Below, piece by piece: positions 1-5,383 of a DNA stretch of 5,645 nt. A program made the position numbers and the translations under genes. How positions within the stretch are numbered: the stretch's first letter is position 1; every line of letters starts with the position of its first letter. The notes under the pieces are model-generated. The model was not told the origin of the DNA and ran no database searches. It saw only the letters and a program-made list of their open reading frames with translations. The stretch is taken from contig CAJQND010000059.1 in NCBI GenBank assembly GCA_905479595.1, positions 1 through 5,645 of the forward strand. The letters run 5' to 3'. This DNA comes from an uncultured Hyphomicrobiales bacterium (GTDB lineage: Bacteria; Pseudomonadota; Alphaproteobacteria; Rhizobiales; CAJQND01).

Positions 1-21
1 GGAAAACGGATCAAAAAACTG

Positions 22-633
22 ATGTCTATCACCCTCCATAAGGGCGACCTGCCAGCCTCCGTCACTTTTGGCGATGCTGTGGCTGTGGACACTGAAACCA
101 TGGGCCTCAATCCTCATCGTGACAGCCTTTGCCTCGTGCAATTGTCTTCCGGAGACGGTAGCGCCCATCTGGTTCAGTTGGACCGCAAAACATATGACGC
201 TCCCAACCTCACCAAGCTTATGGCTGATAAGGACGTTTTAAAGATTTTTCATTTCGCCCGTTTTGATGTGGCCGTGTTGAAAGCGTATCTCGGGGTAGAC
301 ACCGCACCGGTGTTTTGCACCAAAATTGCTTCCAAACTGTGCCGCACCTATACAGATCGGCATGGGCTGAAGGATTTATGCCGGGAAATCCTGGGCACGG
401 ATTTATCGAAACAGCAGCAAAGTTCCGACTGGGGTGCTGATGATTTATCGGATGCGCAGAAAGCCTATGCGGCGTCAGATGTGCTTTATTTGCATGAACT
501 GAAAAGTCATCTTGAAACCATGCTGGAGCGCGAAGGACGGCGAGAACTCGCACAATCGTGTTTTGAATTCTTGCCCGTTCGCACGCAACTTGATCTCGCC
601 GGATGGCCTGAACAAGATATCTTCGCCCACTAA
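22..633 (+). CDS. rnd: Ribonuclease D-like 3'-5' exonuclease (single-domain, DEDDy)
   Basis: This 203-residue protein has the three exonuclease motifs of the RNase D / DEDDy superfamily. Exo I is DTETMGL with D23 and E25, Exo II is HFARFD with D82, and Exo III is YAASD with Y149 and D153. These acidic residues bind the two metal ions that hydrolyse RNA from the 3' end. The LSKQQQSSDW stretch (about 128-137) is also typical of bacterial RNase D. E. coli RNase D is about 375 residues and carries HRDC domains; this protein stops after the catalytic domain, as in the short alphaproteobacterial forms. Its likely role is cytoplasmic 3' trimming of tRNA or other structured RNA, which is inferred from the family. 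The ATG at 22 has only a weak upstream purine stretch. The gene is followed by a 113-bp gap before lptC, so it may be transcribed separately from the lpt genes. The motifs make the family call firm; the precise substrate is unknown. Confidence 0.93.
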   Translation: MSITLHKGDLPASVTFGDAVAVDTETMGLNPHRDSLCLVQLSSGDGSAHLVQLDRKTYDAPNLTKLMADKDVLKIFHFARFDVAVLKAYLGVDTAPVFCTKIASKLCRTYTDRHGLKDLCREILGTDLSKQQQSSDWGADDLSDAQKAYAASDVLYLHELKSHLETMLEREGRRELAQSCFEFLPVRTQLDLAGWPEQDIFAH

Positions 634-647
634 CCGCCGCATTATCG

Positions 648-687
648 TGGTGCATAGGGTGCCGAACGCTTGATTTTTGGTGCATAG
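648..687. repeat. 10-bp direct repeat upstream of lptC
   Basis: TGGTGCATAG occurs at 648-657 and again at 678-687, exactly 30 bp apart (about three helical turns). Similarity continues past the core with small differences (GGTGCC after the first copy, TGGCC after the second), so it may be an imperfect repeat of about 16-20 bp. It lies in the gap between the RNase D gene and lptC. The second copy sits just after a weak -35-like TTGATT (670-675), although no convincing -10 follows at 17 bp. Two same-face copies could be a regulator site; this is inference. Confidence 0.45.
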
Positions 688-746
688 TGGCCAAGTAACG
701 GCAATGCGCGCGAATGTTCTGTCAACTTTAGATTGTTACCAGCATC

Positions 747-1397
747 ATGAATTCCGCACCAGCCAGCACTCTGCGTGCACCAAGACGAAAGGGCCACAGG
801 TCCCGCAACATCCTGACCAGAGCAGTCAGCATTGGATCTATTTGCGCTTTGATAGGGTTTATCGGCTGGTTTTTCCTGCAAGCAGGCACCTTTGGGCGCA
901 TTTGGGTACCGCAGGCAGTCAAGGAAAACAGCTTGCCATCACCGAACAAATCGGATGTGGATGCGGCCGAGTTTTCCGGTTTTGACAACGCCAATGAGCC
1001 CTATACGATCAACGCGGCAGAAGCGCATCGCGATGTCAGCGATCCATCCATCACATATCTGAAGACTGTGCGGGGCAAACTGAGAGCCAAAACGTCGGGA
1101 AAAGCACTGCTGGTCAAAGCAAAAACCGGCACTTATGAAGCAGATGACAAACTGCTTGATCTCAAAGGCGATGTTGAAGTGATCTCACCAGATGAATACA
1201 CCGCATTTCTTGTTGATGCGCAGGTGAATGTGCGCTCCAAGAGATTGCGTTCCGATAAACCTGTGCGCGTGATATTCCAACAAGGCACAATTGATGCACA
1301 AGCAGTCGAAATGTGGAACAATGGTGCCAATGTTCTATTTCAAAACGGCGTAAAAATGAGAATAATACCGGGCGCTGACAAAGGGGATGCAAAATAA
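747..1397 (+). CDS. lptC: LPS export system periplasmic protein LptC
   Basis: LptC is the bitopic inner-membrane component of the Lpt machine. It receives lipopolysaccharide from LptB2FG and hands it to LptA. The 216-residue product has a basic cytoplasmic N-terminus (RAPRRKGHRSR, about 10-20), one hydrophobic transmembrane helix (about 25-46) and a periplasmic beta-jellyroll domain (about 80-205). That domain shows alternating strands such as KALLVKAKTGTYEADDKLLDLKGDVEVIS and a C-terminal LFQNGVKMRI strand. Its identity rests as much on position, directly ahead of lptA and lptB, as on the weakly conserved sequence. It is slightly longer than E. coli LptC (191 residues), mainly in the N-terminal region, as is common in alphaproteobacteria. 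The ATG at 747 has no clear Shine-Dalgarno sequence but is well placed to leave the membrane helix intact. The stop codon overlaps the lptA start by one base (TAATG), so the two are probably translationally coupled. Confidence 0.9.
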   Translation: MNSAPASTLRAPRRKGHRSRNILTRAVSIGSICALIGFIGWFFLQAGTFGRIWVPQAVKENSLPSPNKSDVDAAEFSGFDNANEPYTINAAEAHRDVSDPSITYLKTVRGKLRAKTSGKALLVKAKTGTYEADDKLLDLKGDVEVISPDEYTAFLVDAQVNVRSKRLRSDKPVRVIFQQGTIDAQAVEMWNNGANVLFQNGVKMRIIPGADKGDAK

Positions 1398-1930
1398 TGG
1401 CAACGAGTTTCAAAATGGCAGGGCTTGCCGTGTGTGTTTTAACTGGAATCGCGGCGCTTACCTTGCCGCAGGGCATTGTCCAGCCAAGCCATGCCGAAAC
1501 TGCGAAGAAAACAGCCCCCAAGAAGTCCAAGATTATCGACATCTCCGCCAATTCCATGGAAATCATGAAAGAGCAAAACCGCGCGGTGTTCGTTGGCAAG
1601 GTTGATGCGTTGCGCAATGGCGTGGTCCTGCGGTCCGACAAACTGATTGCCGATTATGTTGAAGTGCCGCAGTCTGGCGGAGAATCAAAAACCGAAGTGC
1701 GCTATTTGAACGCGACTGGCCATGTTGTTGTGATTACCGAAAAACAACACATCACCTCCCAGTGGATGACCATGGACGTTAAAAAGGACACTGCGGTAAT
1801 GGGGGGCAATGTTGTGGTTAAAGAAGGCAAGTCGATTATTCGTGGTCCAAAACTTTTTCTCAATCTTGCAAATGGCGAGAGTAAAATGCGCGGAGGCCGC
1901 GTTAAAGGCCGGTTTTTCCCTCAGGAATAA
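1397..1930 (+). CDS. lptA: LPS transport periplasmic protein LptA (OstA-like)
   Basis: LptA forms the periplasmic bridge that carries lipopolysaccharide from LptC to the outer-membrane translocon LptDE. The 177-residue product starts with a Sec signal peptide: a short basic start, a hydrophobic core (about 8-24) and a likely signal peptidase I site after SHA at residue 33, giving a mature start at ETAKK. The mature part is the OstA-like beta-jellyroll (about 45-165), with typical repeated strands: ISANSMEIMKEQNRAVFVGKV, LRSDKLIADYV, YLNATGHVVVI, AVMGGNVVVKEG and IIRGPKLFLNL. Size is close to E. coli LptA (185 residues). The start ATG shares its first base with the lptC stop and has a good ribosome site, AAGGGGA at 1381-1387 inside the end of lptC. 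A second ATG at 1387 is in another frame and does not give an LptA-like product. Confidence 0.95.
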   Translation: MATSFKMAGLAVCVLTGIAALTLPQGIVQPSHAETAKKTAPKKSKIIDISANSMEIMKEQNRAVFVGKVDALRNGVVLRSDKLIADYVEVPQSGGESKTEVRYLNATGHVVVITEKQHITSQWMTMDVKKDTAVMGGNVVVKEGKSIIRGPKLFLNLANGESKMRGGRVKGRFFPQE

Positions 1931-2006
1931 CGCGCTCAAGCAGTCGACTAACTAAAAAACTGACAAATCAGTTCATCAAAAATTAATCAAAATCAGTGGT
2001 AATGCA
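1931..2006 (+). promoter_or_regulatory. AT-rich lptA-lptB gap with inverted repeat and weak promoter-like boxes
   Basis: This 76-bp gap is far richer in A and T than its surroundings. It holds a perfect 6-bp inverted repeat, AACTGA (1958-1963) and TCAGTT (1968-1973), around a CAAA loop. The stem is too weak for a + strand terminator and no T-tract follows. Read on the minus strand it would be followed by a run of T, but no minus-strand gene precedes it. A -35-like CTGACA (1960-1965) lies 16 bp before ATTAAT (1982-1987), a possible but weak promoter for lptB overlapping the repeat. Confidence 0.25.
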
Positions 2007-2864
2007 GTGGAACGGAGCGATCTTGAGAACGAGCCCAGGCTAAGGCCACAGCGTCCAATAGGCGGTGGGCCAGCCCAGCGGAACGGCAGGGAAAATCCAA
2101 ATCCCGAACCGTCTGCTGATCACCTGGATTACGGACTTGAGGACGACGGTCTGGTCGCGCGGCAGCTTACGAAAAGCTACAAACGCCGCCCGGTCGTCCG
2201 CGGGGTGAGCCTGTCTGTTCGCCGTGGTGAAGCTGTGGGACTCTTGGGACCCAATGGTGCCGGCAAGACAACGGTTTTCTATATGATCACCGGTCTTGTG
2301 GCAGCAGACTCAGGAGTTATCGAGCTTGACGGGCAGGATGTAACACAATTGCCAATGTACCAGAGGGCACGTTTGGGAATTGGGTACCTGCCTCAAGAGC
2401 CTTCAATTTTCAGAGGGCTAACGGTTGAGGAAAATATTCGAGCTGTTCTGGAAGTTGTCGAAAACGACCGGTCCAAGCGAGATAGTAGGTTGCGTGAGTT
2501 ATTAGATGAGTTTGCAATTACCCATCTCCGGCGTTCGCCGGCTGTTGCGCTCTCTGGCGGGGAGCGACGACGCGTTGAGATTGCCAGAGCATTGGCAGCT
2601 CGACCCCAATTTATGCTCTTGGACGAGCCCTTCGCCGGGATTGACCCAATTGCAATCGGCGATATCCGCGCCTTGGTTCGCCACCTCACCGCTCGGGGAA
2701 TCGGGGTGCTTATTACGGATCACAACGTCCGCGAGACCCTAGAGCTGATCGACCGCGCCCTGATTATCCATGAGGGCCAGGTGCTGATGCAAGGCTCGCC
2801 ACAGGAAATCGTCGACAATCCGGATGTCCGCCGCCTTTATCTTGGCGACGAGTTCTCCCTTTAA
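2007..2864 (+). CDS. lptB: LPS export ABC transporter ATP-binding protein LptB
   Basis: LptB is the cytoplasmic ATPase. A dimer pairs with LptF and LptG and drives extraction of lipopolysaccharide from the inner membrane. All ABC motifs are present and intact: Walker A GPNGAGKT (81-88), Q-loop in YLPQEPSIF (Q130), signature LSGGE (182-186), Walker B FMLLDE (202-207), D-loop GIDP and switch histidine in ITDHN (H239). The SIFRGLTVEENI, DEPFAGIDPIAIGDI and C-terminal RRLYLGDEFSL segments are characteristic of LptB rather than other ABC ATPases. At 285 residues it is longer than E. coli LptB (241) because of a hydrophilic, Pro/Arg/Asn-rich N-terminal extension of about 45 residues; such extensions occur in other alphaproteobacterial LptB proteins. 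The start is a GTG. No in-frame ATG, GTG or TTG lies between it and the first beta strand, nor upstream before the in-frame stop at 1953, so this start is forced despite a poor ribosome site. Confidence 0.96.
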   Translation: MERSDLENEPRLRPQRPIGGGPAQRNGRENPNPEPSADHLDYGLEDDGLVARQLTKSYKRRPVVRGVSLSVRRGEAVGLLGPNGAGKTTVFYMITGLVAADSGVIELDGQDVTQLPMYQRARLGIGYLPQEPSIFRGLTVEENIRAVLEVVENDRSKRDSRLRELLDEFAITHLRRSPAVALSGGERRRVEIARALAARPQFMLLDEPFAGIDPIAIGDIRALVRHLTARGIGVLITDHNVRETLELIDRALIIHEGQVLMQGSPQEIVDNPDVRRLYLGDEFSL

Positions 2865-2870
2865 GTCGAA

Positions 2871-2899
2871 TTCACCCACACCTTCAGGTGTGCTATACA
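2871..2899 (+). promoter_or_regulatory. Possible rpoN promoter with inverted repeat filling the spacer
   Basis: TTCACC (2871-2876) and TATACA (2894-2899) are separated by 17 bp and each matches four of six positions of the sigma-70 consensus. The preceding C gives CTATAC, close to the CTATAT seen in alphaproteobacterial promoters. Between the boxes lies CACACC-TTCA-GGTGTG (2877-2892), a perfect inverted repeat. Transcription would start near 2906, giving a leader of about 34 bases before the rpoN ATG. The same repeat could instead act as an RNA hairpin in read-through mRNA from lptB. There is no T-tract, so it is not an ordinary intrinsic terminator. Confidence 0.35.
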
Positions 2900-2927
2900 G
2901 ACGATTACTCTTTGGACAATCCGGCGT

Positions 2928-2931
2928 AAGG
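2928..2931 (+). promoter_or_regulatory. Ribosome binding site deciding the rpoN start
   Basis: AAGG at 2928-2931 lies 8 bases before ATG 2940 but only 2 bases before TTG 2934. This favours the ATG at 2940. ATGs at 2946 and 2949 are also in frame but further away. Confidence 0.6.
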
Positions 2932-2939
2932 CGTTGAAT

Positions 2940-4484
2940 ATGGCAATGATGCCAAAGCTTGAGCTGCGCCAGGGACAATCCCTGGTGATGACGCCGCAAT
3001 TGCAGCAAGCCATCAAGCTGTTGCAAATGTCCAATCTCGAATTATCTGAATTTGTCGAAACCGAACTGGAGCAGAACCCGCTGCTCGAGCGCACAGACAC
3101 ACGCGACGGCCAGACATCTGCCCCCGAACCGACCCCACCCGGCCCCCCGGAAAATGACAATACCGGGCTGGAGGGCGAACCGGCCCCTGACATCACAAAC
3201 ACCCTGAGCGATGAGAGTTCATCCACCGAAGCCCTGACCCAATTGGATGGCGGGTATGAAAATGTCTATGGCGATGAAAGTCGTGTGGAAAAAACCGAAC
3301 GGGTTGCCGAAATGCCCGGTGCGGGCGCATCTTCCACCGGGCCGAGTAGTACGCCAGGGTCTTCAGAAGGTTACGATCTGGAAGCCACGTTAACGCGTCA
3401 GGTTACCTTAAGTGAACACCTGCTTGATCAATTGAACATTACCATGAGCGACCCTGCCCAGCGCATCATTGGCCGTCACCTCATCGGCATGGTCAATGAG
3501 GATGGTTATCTGCGTGGTGATCTTGATCACGCCGCAACCACATTGGGTGCTGAGTATGAGCTGGTAGAACGCACCTTGCATGAGATGCAAACCTTTGAAC
3601 CATTGGGCGTGTTTGCCAGAAACCTGCAGGAATGCCTGGCCATTCAACTTAAAGAAAAAGACCGGTTTGATCCGGTGATGAAACTCTTGCTTGATCATCT
3701 GGACATGCTTGCAAAGCACGACCACGCGGGACTGATGAAACTATGTAACGCGGACCGCGATGATCTGATCCAGATGATTGAAGATATTCAGGCCTGCAAT
3801 CCACGCCCGGGAAGTGCGTTTGGAACGATCATCGTTCAGCCTGTCGTGCCGGATATATTTGTGCATGAAGCTGCTGATGGCACCTGGCAGGTAGAGCTGA
3901 ACAGCGAAACCCTGCCCCGGGTTCTCGTTAACAATCAGTATTACGCCAGCGTGGCACGCCACACCAGCCGCGACGAAGACAAGGAATATATTTCCAACTG
4001 CCTGTCGAGCGCCAACTGGCTGGTAAAAAGCCTCGATCAACGGGCCAAAACCATTCTCAAAGTGGCACGCGAAATCGTCCGCCAGCAAGATGGTTTTCTG
4101 ACCCATGGCGTGCAGCATTTGCGCCCGCTCAACCTGCGCGCGGTTGCCGACGCGATCGACATGCACGAATCAACCGTTAGCCGGGTGACGTCGAACAAGT
4201 ATATGGCCACGCCGCGTGGTATCATGGAGTTGAAATATTTTTTCACTCCAGCCATTGCGTCCTCCCAGGGAGGCGAGGCCCATTCAGCCGAGGCTGTGCG
4301 CCAGCGGATTAAAGATTTAATTGAAAACGAGGCCCCGACGAAAATCCTTTCCGACGACAAAATTGTCAATTTACTCAAGGATTCCGGCATTGATATCGCC
4401 CGACGCACCGTTGCCAAATACCGTGAAGCCCTAGGGGTTGGCTCATCGGTCCAACGCCGCCGCGAAAAGAAAGTCCATGCGTAA
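2940..4484 (+). CDS. rpoN: RNA polymerase sigma-54 factor RpoN
   Basis: RpoN directs RNA polymerase to -24/-12 promoters and needs an AAA+ activator to open them; regulons typically cover nitrogen use and other accessory functions. With the ATG start the protein is 514 residues, within the usual range. Region I (about 1-50) is the Gln/Leu-rich LRQGQSLVMTPQLQQAIKLL...ELEQNPLLE segment that contacts activators. Residues about 51-145 form a long acidic, Pro/Ser-rich Region II linker. The core-binding domain spans about 145-330 (EHLLDQL, GRHLIGMVNEDGYL, ACNPRPG). DNA binding follows: the -12 helix-turn-helix around LRAVADAIDMHESTVSRVTSNKY (about 399-421), the GIMELKYFF segment, and the intact RpoN box ARRTVAKYRE (487-496) that reads the -24 element. 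An in-frame TTG at 2934 would add two residues, but it is too close to the ribosome site. It lies 75 bp after lptB and 249 bp before hpf, the classical rpoN neighbourhood. Confidence 0.97.
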   Translation: MAMMPKLELRQGQSLVMTPQLQQAIKLLQMSNLELSEFVETELEQNPLLERTDTRDGQTSAPEPTPPGPPENDNTGLEGEPAPDITNTLSDESSSTEALTQLDGGYENVYGDESRVEKTERVAEMPGAGASSTGPSSTPGSSEGYDLEATLTRQVTLSEHLLDQLNITMSDPAQRIIGRHLIGMVNEDGYLRGDLDHAATTLGAEYELVERTLHEMQTFEPLGVFARNLQECLAIQLKEKDRFDPVMKLLLDHLDMLAKHDHAGLMKLCNADRDDLIQMIEDIQACNPRPGSAFGTIIVQPVVPDIFVHEAADGTWQVELNSETLPRVLVNNQYYASVARHTSRDEDKEYISNCLSSANWLVKSLDQRAKTILKVAREIVRQQDGFLTHGVQHLRPLNLRAVADAIDMHESTVSRVTSNKYMATPRGIMELKYFFTPAIASSQGGEAHSAEAVRQRIKDLIENEAPTKILSDDKIVNLLKDSGIDIARRTVAKYREALGVGSSVQRRREKKVHA

Positions 4485-4525
4485 CTGCAATTCTCAATCC
4501 ACGTGATAATTCGGTTTCACAGGTG

Positions 4526-4554
4526 TTGACACTCCATCCAGGTAGCACTAGGTT
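4526..4554 (+). promoter_or_regulatory. Candidate distal promoter for hpf
   Basis: A perfect -35 hexamer TTGACA (4526-4531) is followed after 17 bp by TAGGTT (4549-4554), which matches only three of six -10 positions. One base earlier, CTAGGT partly resembles the alphaproteobacterial CTATAT form. The -35 sits inside a small inverted repeat, GTGT-TG-ACAC (4523-4532). Transcription would start near 4561, leaving a leader of about 170 bases ahead of hpf. Confidence 0.35.
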
Positions 4555-4579
4555 CCGCCGCGCTTTCCGGAGAATTCAA

Positions 4580-4594
4580 CAGATGGGGCATCTG
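4580..4594. repeat. Perfect inverted repeat (6-3-6), operator-like
   Basis: CAGATG (4580-4585), GGG (4586-4588), CATCTG (4589-4594) is a perfect palindrome with a 3-bp centre. It lies between the two promoter candidates ahead of hpf, about 19 bp upstream of the second -35. It could be an operator or a small RNA hairpin in transcripts from the distal promoter. No T-tract follows, so it is not a standard terminator. Confidence 0.35.
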
Positions 4595-4612
4595 GCTGGA
4601 TTGCACTAAAGC

Positions 4613-4641
4613 TTGAGACGGAACCGCTGTCGCGCTACACT
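4613..4641 (+). promoter_or_regulatory. Candidate proximal promoter for hpf
   Basis: TTGAGA (4613-4618, five of six consensus positions) and TACACT (4636-4641, four of six) have the optimal 17-bp spacing. This is the best sigma-70-type promoter match I see in the window. Transcription would start at about 4648, giving a leader of about 86 bases. It would let hpf and ptsN be expressed independently of rpoN. Confidence 0.5.
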
Positions 4642-4648
4642 AGAGGCC

Positions 4649-4744
4649 ATGCGCGAAACACTGAAAAACAAAAACTCGCGTCAAACAGTATGGTTGCCAG
4701 GGATTTGTCTCCTGCAGGCGGCCGGAGAACCTTATGGACATTAA
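4649..4744 (+). other. Possible 31-codon leader ORF overlapping the hpf start
   Basis: An ATG at 4649 opens a 31-codon frame that ends with TAA at 4742-4744, just inside hpf and in a different frame. Its start falls almost exactly at the predicted start of the proximal transcript, so it would be translated, if at all, from a leaderless or near-leaderless message. AGAGG at 4642-4646 is only 2 bases away and would lie at or before the transcript start. The predicted peptide has a basic start (MRETLKNKNSR) and no family I recognise. It may be chance. Confidence 0.15.
4708..4728 (+). promoter_or_regulatory. hpf ribosome binding site with potential anti-SD pairing
   Basis: GGAGA at 4724-4728 is a strong Shine-Dalgarno sequence 5 bases before the hpf ATG. 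TCTCC at 4708-4712 is its exact complement with an 11-base loop, so the mRNA could fold to hide the ribosome site. The stem is only 5 bp, and its stability was not calculated. Confidence 0.4.
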
Positions 4745-5312
4745 GATTACCGGTAAAAATATCGATGTTGGCGACGCGCTTCGCCAACAGATCACAACCC
4801 GTCTGGAGCATGATGTAACTAAATTTTTCGACGGCATCGTCGATGGCCATGTAACCGTTTTCAAGGAAGCTTCGACCTTCCGCGCAGAGTGTACCCTGCA
4901 CTTGTCCACAGGCATTGTTCTACAATCTGAGGGTAAGTCGGCAGATGCTTATGCAAGCTTCGACCAGGCTGCCACGCGCCTTGAAAAAAGGGTGCGCCGC
5001 TATAAGCGTCGGTTGAAAGACCATCACACGCGGCGTGGTGCAATGCCGATTGATAGTTTTGATGCTCCGTATTATGTGATCGCGCGCGAAGAAGAACCCG
5101 TTGAAGAGCCGGCCGATCTTAATCCGCCAATCATCGCTGAAAATATCTCCAAGATCCGCGAGATGAGCGTTGGTGAAGCCGTCATGCAATTGGACCTGAC
5201 CGAAGCTCCAGTCATTGTGTTCCGTAATGGGGCCCAGGGCGGCATCAGTGTGGTTTACCATCGTGGCGACGGCAATATCGGCTGGATTGACGCCAGTACA
5301 GGAAAGTCGTAA
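4734..5312 (+). CDS. hpf: Ribosome hibernation promoting factor, long form (HPF/RaiA/YfiA family)
   Basis: The product binds the 30S decoding region and, in its long form, dimerises to join two ribosomes into inactive 100S particles during starvation or stationary phase. The 192 residues hold an N-terminal S30AE domain (about 1-100), beginning MDIKITGKNIDVGDALR with the usual beta-alpha fold and a basic helix AATRLEKRVRRYKRRLKDH that faces rRNA. An acidic linker (about 117-130, EEEPVEEP) follows, then the C-terminal dimerisation domain (about 131-187, SVGEAVMQLDLTEAPVIVFRN...GGISVVYHRGDGNIGWI). Two-domain length separates it from the roughly 95-residue E. coli HPF. The ATG at 4734 has a strong ribosome site, GGAGA. 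It lies between rpoN and ptsN, as in many proteobacteria, and has its own promoter candidates upstream, which fits growth-phase control. Confidence 0.95.
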   Translation: MDIKITGKNIDVGDALRQQITTRLEHDVTKFFDGIVDGHVTVFKEASTFRAECTLHLSTGIVLQSEGKSADAYASFDQAATRLEKRVRRYKRRLKDHHTRRGAMPIDSFDAPYYVIAREEEPVEEPADLNPPIIAENISKIREMSVGEAVMQLDLTEAPVIVFRNGAQGGISVVYHRGDGNIGWIDASTGKS

Positions 5313-5346
5313 GGCCCCGCCTGGGCAAGAGCTGGGACGAAATAGA

Positions 5347-5358
5347 GGGGGTAACCCC
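5347..5358 (+). repeat. Small GC hairpin in the hpf-ptsN spacer
   Basis: GGGG (5347-5350) and CCCC (5355-5358) enclose GTAA, which in RNA is a GNRA-type tetraloop. The hairpin lies 13 bases before the ptsN ribosome site and has no T-tract after it. It may protect or process the mRNA between hpf and ptsN; it is short enough to be chance. Confidence 0.3.
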
Positions 5359-5371
5359 GGATGTTTCGATG

Positions 5372-5377
5372 AGAGGA
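5372..5377 (+). promoter_or_regulatory. Ribosome binding site for ptsN
   Basis: AGAGGA at 5372-5377 lies 6 bases before ATG 5384 and 9 bases before the adjacent in-frame ATG 5387. An ATG at 5377 is out of frame. The site supports the start at 5384. Confidence 0.6.
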
Positions 5378-5383
5378 TGCGAA

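Noticed and set aside
218..694. Minus-strand open frame opposite the RNase D gene.
   Set aside because: Translation has no recognisable family and covers the conserved exonuclease motifs on the other strand.
1387..1605. ATG at 1387 opening a frame across the lptC-lptA junction.
   Set aside because: It is out of frame with both genes and its product has no signal peptide or OstA strands; lptA from 1397 explains the region.
2912..2940. TTGGAC as a -35 for rpoN.
   Set aside because: The -10 position at 17 bp would overlap the start codon and reads TGAATA, a poor match.
4485..4560. Intrinsic terminator after rpoN.
   Set aside because: No GC-rich stem followed by a T-tract was found in this stretch; the only palindromes are short (CACGTG, GTGT-TG-ACAC).
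4593..4606. TGGCTGGATTGCAC, resembling a sigma-54 (-24/-12) promoter that would make hpf RpoN-dependent.
   Set aside because: The GG and GC doublets must begin 12 bases apart; here they begin 9 apart (or 16 using the upstream GGGG), so the helical spacing is wrong.
4620..4645. GGAAC at 4620-4624, resembling the -35 of an EcfG general-stress promoter.
   Set aside because: No CGTT-like -10 appears 16-18 bp downstream; the positions read TAGA, AGAG or GAGG.
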